NCBI GenBank assembly: GCA_022758945.1
Contig: JAEMQE010000280.1
Coordinates: 1 to 14,194, forward strand
Reading direction: 5' to 3'
Length of the DNA: 14,194 nucleotides
Source: Lentimicrobium sp.
GTDB lineage: Bacteria > Bacteroidota > Bacteroidia > Flavobacteriales > Flavobacteriaceae
Shown here piece by piece: positions 6,194 through 12,175 of the stretch (its first letter is position 1; the number at the start of each line of letters is the position of its first letter). Position numbers and translations under genes: made by a program. The notes beneath the pieces are model-generated. The model made no database searches. It was not told the DNA's origin and saw only the letters and a program-made list of their open reading frames with translations.

Positions 6194-7726
6194 TTATTTT
6201 TTTGGATTAATTTTTACAAAACCGCCACGATTTTCATCCCTTTCAATAGATTGTTGCACAATTAGGGTTCCTATGGTGATCAAATTTTGCAGTTCACACA
6301 AATCAGCATTAATTTGATAAGTATTTATCTTTTCCTCGATTTCATTTTTCCAAAGCGTAAGTATTTCTTTAGCTTTAAGCAAATCAGCATCATTGCGCAC
6401 AATTCCAGCGTTTTGACGCATCAAAAGTTGTAATTCGGCCTTTCTTTTGGCAACATAATCGGGATTAATTGCTGGTTTTGGAACTAGTTTCCAATCCGTA
6501 ACCTTTCCTTCGAATTGACTTTTTCCGAAAGTGGTTTTAGCCAAATAATTAAAAATTTTATCCGAATAAACTAAGGCTTCCAATAAAGAATTTGACGCCA
6601 ATCTATTCGCACCGTGCAACCCTGTTCTGGAACATTCGCCACAGGCAAATAAATTTTTAACCGAAGTTTTCCCGGTTTTATCCACCACAATTCCGCCGCA
6701 AAGATAATGTTGAGCCGGAACTACGGGAATCCAGTCTTTTGCCAAGTCTATTCCAAGACTTTTGCAACGCTCATAAATCATTGGAAAATGTTTGATGAAA
6801 GCATCCATGTCTAAATGGGTACAATCGAGATAAACGCAGTCATCACCTGACTTTTTAAGTTCTAAATCAATGCATTGAGATACAATATCACGTGAAGCTA
6901 AATCGCCTCTCGAATCATAATCCGGCATAAATCGATGCCCATTTTTGGTGCGCAAATGCGCCCCAAATCCGCGAACAGCTTCTGAAATTAAAAAGGAAGT
7001 TCCTGTGGAAGCATCGTACAAAGCGGTAGGGTGAAATTGAATAAATTCCATTTCTTTGATAACGGCATTGGCTCGGAATGCCATTGCAATTCCATCGCCA
7101 GTTGCAATCACAGGATTGGTGGTATGACCATAAAGATGACCAATTCCGCCAGTGGCAAGTAAAGTAAAATCGGATTTAAATGTCAGGATTTCATTTGTCT
7201 TTTCGTCCAAAACATAAGCTCCCAAACATCGATTATTTTCTGTGATTAAATCAATAGCTAAATGATAATCTAAAACACTGATATTTTCTTTTTTATGAAC
7301 TTGAGATAAAATAGCACGCTGAATTTCCTGACCTGTTTGGTCTTTATGATGAACAACCCTGTTTTCGGAATGACCTCCTTCTTTGCCTAAATCTAAAGTT
7401 CCTTCGACGTTTTTGTCAAATTTTGCGCCCCATTCAATTAATTCTTTTAATCGTTTTGGGCCTTCAGTAATAACCATTTCCACAACCGATTCATCACACA
7501 ATCCGTCACCACAAATTAGAGTGTCTTCAATGTGTTTTTGATAAGAATCTTCTTCTTTGTCGGTGACAATGGCAATGCCACCTTGAGCATATTTGGTATT
7601 GGAATCATCCTCATTAGCTTTAGTAACAATACACACTTTTTTGTCAGGAAATTGTTCTGCAATTTTTACTGCAAAAGTCAATCCTGCAACTCCGGAACCT
7701 ATAATTAAGTAATTTGTTTGGATCAT
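6194..7726 (-). CDS. nadB: L-aspartate oxidase
   Basis: This is a cytosolic flavoenzyme of 510 residues that oxidises L-aspartate to iminoaspartate, the first step of de novo NAD synthesis. The N-terminus has the FAD dinucleotide fold, YLIIGSGVAGLTFAVKIAEQ (GxGxxG at 10-15). The family segment NTKYAQGGIA is followed by the substrate region HHKDQTGQEIQRAI, the HPTALYDASTG stretch, and CGECSRTGLHGANRLASNSLLEALV near the FAD site. A helical C-terminal domain follows. Length and motif order are normal for NadB, and the RxxD/EAVRG features distinguish it from succinate dehydrogenase flavoproteins only by context, which here is decisive: its ATG shares a base with the nadA stop (TAATG at 7724-7728). 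The two genes are therefore translationally coupled, and NadB can hand unstable iminoaspartate to NadA. No nadC is in the window. Confidence 0.95.
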   Translation of the reverse strand: MIQTNYLIIGSGVAGLTFAVKIAEQFPDKKVCIVTKANEDDSNTKYAQGGIAIVTDKEEDSYQKHIEDTLICGDGLCDESVVEMVITEGPKRLKELIEWGAKFDKNVEGTLDLGKEGGHSENRVVHHKDQTGQEIQRAILSQVHKKENISVLDYHLAIDLITENNRCLGAYVLDEKTNEILTFKSDFTLLATGGIGHLYGHTTNPVIATGDGIAMAFRANAVIKEMEFIQFHPTALYDASTGTSFLISEAVRGFGAHLRTKNGHRFMPDYDSRGDLASRDIVSQCIDLELKKSGDDCVYLDCTHLDMDAFIKHFPMIYERCKSLGIDLAKDWIPVVPAQHYLCGGIVVDKTGKTSVKNLFACGECSRTGLHGANRLASNSLLEALVYSDKIFNYLAKTTFGKSQFEGKVTDWKLVPKPAINPDYVAKRKAELQLLMRQNAGIVRNDADLLKAKEILTLWKNEIEEKINTYQINADLCELQNLITIGTLIVQQSIERDENRGGFVKINPKK

Positions 7727-8655
7727 TATTTTGATAATTCAAGCATTCGTTCAATAGGAATCAATGCTTTTTTCATAATATCTGCTGGGACAGTAATTTC
7801 TGGGCTTTCATTAAGCAAGCAGTCGTATACTTTCTGCAAAGTGTTCATTTTCATATAAGGACATTCACTGCAGGCACAAGTATTGTCTTCTTCTGCAGGT
7901 GCTGGAATTAAAATTTTTTCGGGAACTTCTTGTCTCATTTTGTGGAGAATTCCAGCTTCGGTAGCGACAATAAATTTTTTGCTTGGATCTTTTTTTACAA
8001 ACTCAATCATTCCTGCAGTTGAACCAATGTAAGCCGCCGTTTTTAGAATATGCGTTTCAGATTCGGGATGCGCAATAATTTTAGCATCAGGATTTTCTTT
8101 GTAAAGAGCAATCAATTTATCCAATGAAAATGCTTCATGAACGACACAAGAACCATCCCAAAGCAACATATCTCGTCCTGTTTTATGGATGATGTATTTT
8201 CCTAAATTTTTATCCGGAGCAAAAATAATTGGGGTTTCTAGTGGAATTGATTCCACAATTTTCACAGCATTGGATGAAGTACAAACAATATCGGTCAAGG
8301 CTTTCACTTCGGCAGAACAATTCACATAAGTGATTACGACGTGACCGGGATGTGCATCAATAAATTTCTTGAATGAATCTGCAGGACAGGATTCAGCAAG
8401 CGAACAACCTGCATTTAAATCCGGAAGAATTACTTTTTTTGTTGGGTTCAATATTTTTGCTGTTTCGGCCATAAAATGAACTCCCGCAAAAAGGATAATA
8501 TCAGCATCAACTTTCATTGCTTCCTGCGACAATCCTAAACTATCGCCCACATAATCTGCTACATCCTGAATATCGGCTTCCTGATAATAATGCGCTAAAA
8601 TAACCGCATTTTTCTCTTTTTTTAATTCCAATATTCGTTCTTTAAGACTTTTCAT
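7726..8655 (-). CDS. nadA: Quinolinate synthase
   Basis: This is a 309-residue [4Fe-4S] enzyme that condenses iminoaspartate with dihydroxyacetone phosphate to quinolinate, the NAD ring precursor. Visible features are AHYYQ (21-25) with the active-site His/Tyr, DLNAGCSLAESCP (79-91), YVNCSAEVKALTDIVCTSSNA (110-130) and DGSCVVHEAF (167-176), plus HPESETHILKTAAYIGSTAGM and a C-terminal CACSECPYMKMNTL (260-273). By position the three cluster ligands should be Cys84, Cys170 and one of the C-terminal cysteines, probably Cys265. The length matches the compact family form. It is the first gene of the nadA-nadB pair, with a good promoter at 8700-8726. The Fe-S cluster makes the pathway oxygen-sensitive, which fits the neighbourhood, although NAD synthesis is housekeeping. 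Confidence 0.97.
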   Translation of the reverse strand: MKSLKERILELKKEKNAVILAHYYQEADIQDVADYVGDSLGLSQEAMKVDADIILFAGVHFMAETAKILNPTKKVILPDLNAGCSLAESCPADSFKKFIDAHPGHVVITYVNCSAEVKALTDIVCTSSNAVKIVESIPLETPIIFAPDKNLGKYIIHKTGRDMLLWDGSCVVHEAFSLDKLIALYKENPDAKIIAHPESETHILKTAAYIGSTAGMIEFVKKDPSKKFIVATEAGILHKMRQEVPEKILIPAPAEEDNTCACSECPYMKMNTLQKVYDCLLNESPEITVPADIMKKALIPIERMLELSK

Positions 8656-8699
8656 TCCTCAATTAATTTTAATTTTTTAATTTTTAAAAATTATTTTTA

Positions 8700-8726
8700 C
8701 AAAGATACACTTAATTTAAAAAACAA
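8700..8726 (-). promoter_or_regulatory. Promoter of nadA-nadB
   Basis: On the minus strand there is a -33-type TTG (bases 8726-8724) and, after 16 nt, TATCTTTG (8707-8700), a full match to the Bacteroidota -7 box TAnnTTTG. Transcription would start near 8695, leaving an A/T-rich leader of about 40 nt before ATG 8655. This is the best-formed promoter in the window. Confidence 0.6.
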
Positions 8727-8737
8727 TAAACTCAAAT

Positions 8738-8780
8738 AATAGTGCGTTTTTTGTACGCTTATAAGATTAAACGCATTATT
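8738..8780. repeat. Imperfect inverted repeat between nadA and the divergent gene
   Basis: AATAGTGCGTTT (8738-8749) and AAACGCATTATT (8769-8780) are inverted copies with 11 of 12 matches, separated by 19 nt. The repeat lies just upstream of the nadA -33 element, so it could be a regulator site for nadAB, a hairpin, or the footprint of an old insertion. Nothing in the sequence decides between these. Confidence 0.35.
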
Positions 8781-8812
8781 GTCCTAAAGTATTATTAAAC
8801 TCCCCGAAGATA

Positions 8813-8824
8813 TGACAATTATCA
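8813..8824. promoter_or_regulatory. Probable Crp/Fnr-type operator, TGACAATTATCA
   Basis: The site is a TGA-N6-TCA palindrome whose core TGAC-N4-ATCA, and the preceding TA (TATGAC), are the same as in the site at 1403-1418. Its centre at 8818.5 lies 29.5 bp before GATATTTG (8848-8855), a near match to the -7 box, so the layout is almost that of the first site. The gene it faces starts at 8889. Confidence 0.5.
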
Positions 8825-8847
8825 GGTTTTATATAGATGGCTTTCCC

Positions 8848-8855
8848 GATATTTG
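8848..8855 (+). promoter_or_regulatory. Possible -7 box (GATATTTG) for the gene at 8889
   Basis: GATATTTG differs from TAnnTTTG at the first base only and sits downstream of the Fnr-like palindrome at the spacing expected for activation. It predicts a start near 8860 and a leader of about 28 nt. TACTTTTA at 8863-8870 is a weaker alternative. Confidence 0.35.
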
Positions 8856-8888
8856 CGGTTAATACTTTTAACAAATTATTTTTAGTTT

Positions 8889-10703
8889 ATGACAACAAAT
8901 AAACAGTTACATACTTTTCACATTCCGGTGATGGGATTGGCTTTCACAATTGATAGTCCTATTCGAGTGGCAAAGTACGGAATTTCATCAGTGATTTCTA
9001 TCGCCGATGATGAACTTATTGAAAAAATGAGAGCTTTTTATAGCGAAAAGTTTGATGTTCCTTATCAAGAAATTACCCAAAAAATACACGATTATCGTGC
9101 AGAACGAATTACTTCATATTTGAACTTGGTCGATAAAATTGTAAAAGAAAAATTCGAAAGTTTCAAAACTGAATTGGCCGAAAGCAAACAAGCTTTGGAA
9201 AATTTTATTGCCATGTTGCCTAACAAATCCGAAATTAAAAAAGGATTAGAACATTTGATGGAAGACGGAATTGCTTTTAAGGAAAATATCAAACATTATC
9301 TTGAAGCCAATCTTTCTCCAGGCGATATCGACGTGAATATAATGACAAAACTAGACAAAGATAATTTCGATAAAAAAGAACAATTACCAGTGGAGTTTAA
9401 TGATGCACACACGGCTCTTCGTGGGTTTGCCAATAGTAATTTAACGTCTTCGGTGGTGCTTTCTGCAGGAATGAATCCAAGGTTATTTGCTTATTTCGAA
9501 AATTTTTCTTCTTTCTTTCCAGATTTAAATAACAATTTGAAAAAGAAAATTATCTTGAAAGTAAGCGATTTCCGTTCAGCAATGATACAAGGAAATTTCT
9601 TGGCTAAAAAAGGACTTTGGGTTTCTGAATACAGAATTGAATCTGGACTGAATTGTGGAGGACACGCTTTTGCTACCGATGGTTTTTTATTAGGTCCAAT
9701 TTTAGAGGAATTCAAACATAAAAAAGACCAATTAATCCAATCGGCGCACGATTTAATGGTAAAAGCTTTGGGACAAAAAGAAATGCATATTCCTTCAACA
9801 CCATTGGATTTAAAAATTACGGTTCAAGGTGGCGTAGGAACTGCCGAGGAACACGATTTCATGCTCAATTATTACAATGTGGATTCTGTGGGTTGGGGAA
9901 CGCCATTTTTATTGGTTCCTGAAGCAACTTCAGTGGATAAGGATACACGAGAATTATTAATCAATGCCAAAGAAAAAGATTTGTATTTGAGTCATATTTC
10001 GCCTTTGGGAGTGCCATTCAACACCTTGAGAGGAACAACAAATGAAATGTTCAAACAAAAACGTATTGATGATAATAAAGCGGGAAGCTCTTGTCCGAAA
10101 AAGTTTTTGGCATTGAGCAAAGAATTTGGTGCTGACGGGATTTGTACCGCTTCAAAGAAATTTCAAGATGTGAAATTAGATGAATTGGAGGAAATAAAAG
10201 AAACTTTATCAGTAGAAACTTTCAAGAAAATGAAATTTGATATTACCGAAAAAGCCTGTCTTTGTGTAGGTCTTGCTAATGCTTCTTATTTAGAAAACGA
10301 CATAAAAATAATGGGACAATCACAAGGCGTGATTATTTGTCCGGGTCCAAATATGGCTTATTTTGACAAGGAAGTTTCGCTTTCTGAAATGGTGCAGCAC
10401 ATTTATGGTAATGCAATAGTGATGACGGATGCTAATCGCCCAAATTTATTTGTGAAGGAATTGAAAATGTATATTGATTATTTGAAAAATGAAATCAGTG
10501 CTGTTTCAAATGAAGTTGCAGCTTCTCAAGTAAAGAAATTGAAAGCTTTTAAAAGCAATTTATTGGAAGGAATTGATTTTTATCAAGACTTTTTTGCTAA
10601 CACCAATTATTTCGAAAATAGTATTGCAGCAATTCAAATTCAACTTGAATATTATACAAAGGAATTGATTGGAGTGGAAGTGCCAGAATTAGTGGTGGCT
10701 TAA
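8889..10703 (+). CDS. Conserved protein of unknown function, probable TIM-barrel oxidoreductase with clustered cysteines
   Basis: I cannot name this 604-residue soluble protein. Residues 10-40 (FHIPVMGLAFTIDSP then GISSVISIADD) look like the first strands of a (beta/alpha)8 barrel. After a helical insert (about 45-165) the barrel seems to resume: VVLSAGMNPRLF (189-200), KIILKVSDFRSAM (220-232), SGLNCGGHAFATDG (252-265) and LKITVQGGVGTAEEHDF (308-324). The GGVGT turn and GLNCGGHAF recall FMN-dependent barrels such as glutamate-synthase or nitronate-monooxygenase relatives; this is only a fold-level guess. All six cysteines lie in the second half: C256, C402, C419, C457, C459 and C484, the last in ICPGPNMAYF. 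They could hold an Fe-S cluster. The C-terminus (about 525-595) is helical. There is no signal peptide or membrane segment. It has an Fnr-like operator upstream and converges on the nrdD-nrdG-rrf2 operon, hinting at an anaerobic role. Confidence 0.8.
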   Translation: MTTNKQLHTFHIPVMGLAFTIDSPIRVAKYGISSVISIADDELIEKMRAFYSEKFDVPYQEITQKIHDYRAERITSYLNLVDKIVKEKFESFKTELAESKQALENFIAMLPNKSEIKKGLEHLMEDGIAFKENIKHYLEANLSPGDIDVNIMTKLDKDNFDKKEQLPVEFNDAHTALRGFANSNLTSSVVLSAGMNPRLFAYFENFSSFFPDLNNNLKKKIILKVSDFRSAMIQGNFLAKKGLWVSEYRIESGLNCGGHAFATDGFLLGPILEEFKHKKDQLIQSAHDLMVKALGQKEMHIPSTPLDLKITVQGGVGTAEEHDFMLNYYNVDSVGWGTPFLLVPEATSVDKDTRELLINAKEKDLYLSHISPLGVPFNTLRGTTNEMFKQKRIDDNKAGSSCPKKFLALSKEFGADGICTASKKFQDVKLDELEEIKETLSVETFKKMKFDITEKACLCVGLANASYLENDIKIMGQSQGVIICPGPNMAYFDKEVSLSEMVQHIYGNAIVMTDANRPNLFVKELKMYIDYLKNEISAVSNEVAASQVKKLKAFKSNLLEGIDFYQDFFANTNYFENSIAAIQIQLEYYTKELIGVEVPELVVA

Positions 10704-10720
10704 GAATACTTATTTATAGT

Positions 10721-10754
10721 AAAAAAGCTCGCTTATGATTAGGCGAGCTTTTTT
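10721..10754. terminator. Bidirectional intrinsic terminator
   Basis: AAAAAAGCTCGC (10721-10732) and GCGAGCTTTTTT (10743-10754) form a hairpin with a GC-rich 6-bp core, a 10-nt loop and flanking A and T tracts. It therefore works for the plus-strand gene ending at 10703 and, read from the other side, for the minus-strand operon ending at 10778. Confidence 0.9.
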
Positions 10755-10777
10755 GTATTAGATTTTCTCTTCTTTGA

Positions 10778-11209
10778 TTACTTCAAAAAAGAATCTCCAG
10801 ATTTAATGTCCAAAGCCAGTTCTTCTAAATTTGTGTTTTCAAGCATAAAAACCAGATCTTCTCGAATTCCTTTGAACTTGCTGAATAGTGGACAAGGATG
10901 TTCTTCTGAGCAATGATTTATTCCCAAACCACAACTCGTAAAAATTGAATTTCCATCAATAGCCGTAACAATTTGAGCGAGGTTTATATGGGGTAAAGTG
11001 TCTTTTGGAATTTCAAAACCACCGCCAATCCCTTGAATGGAATGAACAATGTTGTTTTTAGCCAAAATTTGAAGAATCTTGGCGGTAAAAGATTTGGGTG
11101 AATTAATCTTTTCTGCAATGTCTTTTATAGTAACTCTTTTGTTTTGATAGGATTGTGTAGCTATAAAGATGCAAGCTCGAATTCCGTATTCACAGGTTTT
11201 TGAAAACAT
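10778..11209 (-). CDS. Rrf2-family Fe-S transcriptional regulator
   Basis: This is a 143-residue protein with an N-terminal winged helix typical of Rrf2 proteins: FSKTCEYGIRACIFIATQ, then TIKDIAEKINSPKSFTAKILQIL as the DNA-binding helices (27-49), and the wing VHSIQGIGGGFEIPKD (55-70). Three cysteines, C93, C100 and C106 (CX6CX5C in SCGLGINHCSEEHPC), occupy the position of the cluster ligands of IscR and NsrR. It should therefore sense Fe-S status, NO or oxygen. The spacing is not identical to E. coli IscR or NsrR, so the signal cannot be assigned. It is the last gene of the nrdD-nrdG operon, 23 bp after nrdG, and may feed back on it. The conventional IscR context (iscS/iscU or suf) is absent here, which makes a nitrosative or anaerobic role more likely than Fe-S biogenesis control. 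Confidence 0.88.
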   Translation of the reverse strand: MFSKTCEYGIRACIFIATQSYQNKRVTIKDIAEKINSPKSFTAKILQILAKNNIVHSIQGIGGGFEIPKDTLPHINLAQIVTAIDGNSIFTSCGLGINHCSEEHPCPLFSKFKGIREDLVFMLENTNLEELALDIKSGDSFLK

Positions 11210-11232
11210 TTTTTATGTATTATAAATTAGTT

Positions 11233-11961
11233 TTACGCTCTTAAAATAATTTTTATTGTTGGTGTGGATAATTTTTCGCAATCAATTCTATTGTTAGAAC
11301 GATCTAATCTTGAAAGTGTTTCCACATTGTTTTTGAAATATTGAATGTAATAATTGCCCACATAATTTTTACTTTCCAAGAAGCTAACCATTTCCCGTAA
11401 GTCTTCTTCCATCAACAAATCAGAATGATATGTCGTCCGAACTTCAAAAGAAATTTTAGCTTTTAAAATAAAATCTAATGTTTTTTCGAATGAATCGTAT
11501 AAATCAGATTGTGTGATAGATTGAAATTTTGATTTTGGCCCCTTATAATCTAAGGCAATATAATCAATTTCGTTTAGATTTAGCAATTTTTGTATCACAT
11601 TTGGTGAACTTCCGTTGGTATCGATTTTTACCAAAAAACCCATTTTTTTGACTTCGGTAATTAGCGGAATTATATTTTTATGTAGCACACATTCGCCACC
11701 ACTAAAAACAACAGCGTCCAATAAGTTTTTTCGAGAATGAAGAAACGAAAGTATTTCTTCAAAAGAAAGGCTTCCTTTTCCTAGGACAATTTCGGGGTTG
11801 TAGCAGTATAAACAACGCATATTGCAGCCTGCAAACCAAAGAATACAGGCTGATTTATGCGGATAATCCAATAAAGTAAAAGGCGTTAAGCTGTAAATGG
11901 GCTTACTAACATTTTCCTTCGGTGAAATGAGTTCGTTGTTTGTGTTCACCTTTTTTGCCAA
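11233..11961 (-). CDS. nrdG: Anaerobic ribonucleotide reductase activating protein (radical SAM)
   Basis: NrdG uses a [4Fe-4S] cluster and S-adenosylmethionine to place the radical on the glycine of NrdD under anoxic conditions. The cluster motif is GCNMRCLYC (CxxxCxxC; Cys46, 50 and 53 counting from the TTG start), preceded by YSLTPFTLLDYPHKSACILWFAG and followed by YNPEIV. The SAM-binding GGE is in VVFSGGECVLHK (85-96). The length of about 240 residues matches the longer NrdG2-like subgroup rather than the short E. coli form. No ATG lies in frame near the conserved start; the options are TTG at 11961 and GTG at 11949. Both lie inside the upstream small glycyl-radical ORF (overlap 56 or 44 nt), implying coupled translation. 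Homology begins around KPIYSLTPF, so the exact start is uncertain. Confidence 0.93.
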   Translation of the reverse strand: MAKKVNTNNELISPKENVSKPIYSLTPFTLLDYPHKSACILWFAGCNMRCLYCYNPEIVLGKGSLSFEEILSFLHSRKNLLDAVVFSGGECVLHKNIIPLITEVKKMGFLVKIDTNGSSPNVIQKLLNLNEIDYIALDYKGPKSKFQSITQSDLYDSFEKTLDFILKAKISFEVRTTYHSDLLMEEDLREMVSFLESKNYVGNYYIQYFKNNVETLSRLDRSNNRIDCEKLSTPTIKIILRA

Positions 11962-12076
11962 TATTAAAACTTTCTACGGGTCTGTGATAGCCCATTACAC
12001 GTGTGTAAACAAGACATTTGGTTCTCAAATGCTGGTTTTCTTCCAAAATTGGATTTGTTTTAGTTTCAGTTTTCAT
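11906..12076 (-). CDS. Stand-alone glycyl-radical domain of class III ribonucleotide reductase (NrdD C-terminus)
   Basis: ATG at 12076 opens a 56-codon frame ending in TAG at 11906. After an N-terminal stretch MKTETKTNPILEENQHLRTK comes CLVYTRVMGYHRPVESFNIG and then KKGEHKQRTHF. This matches the C-terminal segment of NrdD enzymes (family pattern CEVYxRVxGYxRPVxxWNxGK), in which the Gly of RVxGY carries the stable radical; here that is Gly29. In the usual enzyme this segment directly follows the zinc site on the same chain. Here the long nrdD frame ends first, 79 nt upstream and in another frame. The ORF is preceded by an A-rich leader (AAAAAAAGAAAT) and overlaps nrdG. By analogy with YfiD/GrcA, which replaces the glycyl domain of pyruvate formate-lyase, it could assemble with NrdD as a separate subunit. 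A recent gene break is the alternative. Confidence 0.85.
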   Translation of the reverse strand: MKTETKTNPILEENQHLRTKCLVYTRVMGYHRPVESFNIGKKGEHKQRTHFTEGKC

Positions 12077-12099
12077 ATTTCTTTTTTTAGTTTAAAATT

Positions 12100-12175
12100 G
12101 TTTAAAGTTTCAGGTTTAAAGTTTCAGGTTTTAGACAGTTGCTCAACTTGAAACTTTAAACCTGAAACTTTGAAC
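12100..12175. repeat. 29-bp inverted repeat built from GTTTAAAGTTTCAG units
   Basis: Two tandem units GTTTAAAGTTTCAG (12100-12113 and 12114-12127) face two inverted near-copies (CTTGAAACTTTAAAC at 12147-12161 and CTGAAACTTTGAAC at 12162-12175). The arms 12100-12128 and 12147-12175 match at 27 of 29 positions around an 18-nt spacer. RNA from either strand would form a long AT-rich stem. The element occupies the junction between nrdD and the small glycyl-radical ORF. It encodes the last six residues (SSKFQV) and the stop of the long nrdD frame. I recall similar TTTAAAGTTTCA-type repeats dispersed in flavobacterial genomes. No protein is encoded. Confidence 0.85.

Noticed and set aside
11950..11957. 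A6 run in the small ORF as a frameshift site fusing it to nrdG
   Set aside because: A +1 slip would reach the nrdG frame but cut off the conserved end of the glycyl-radical domain; a -1 slip meets TGA at once. Simple overlapping genes explain the layout.
11897..12151. Plus-strand 84-codon frame
   Set aside because: It is antisense to nrdG, the glycyl-radical ORF and the repeat; its end simply reads the GTTTAAAGTTTCAG units and its protein has no recognisable features.
12100..12175. CRISPR-like short repeats
   Set aside because: The units are tandem and inverted with no unique spacers of uniform size, and no cas genes are present.
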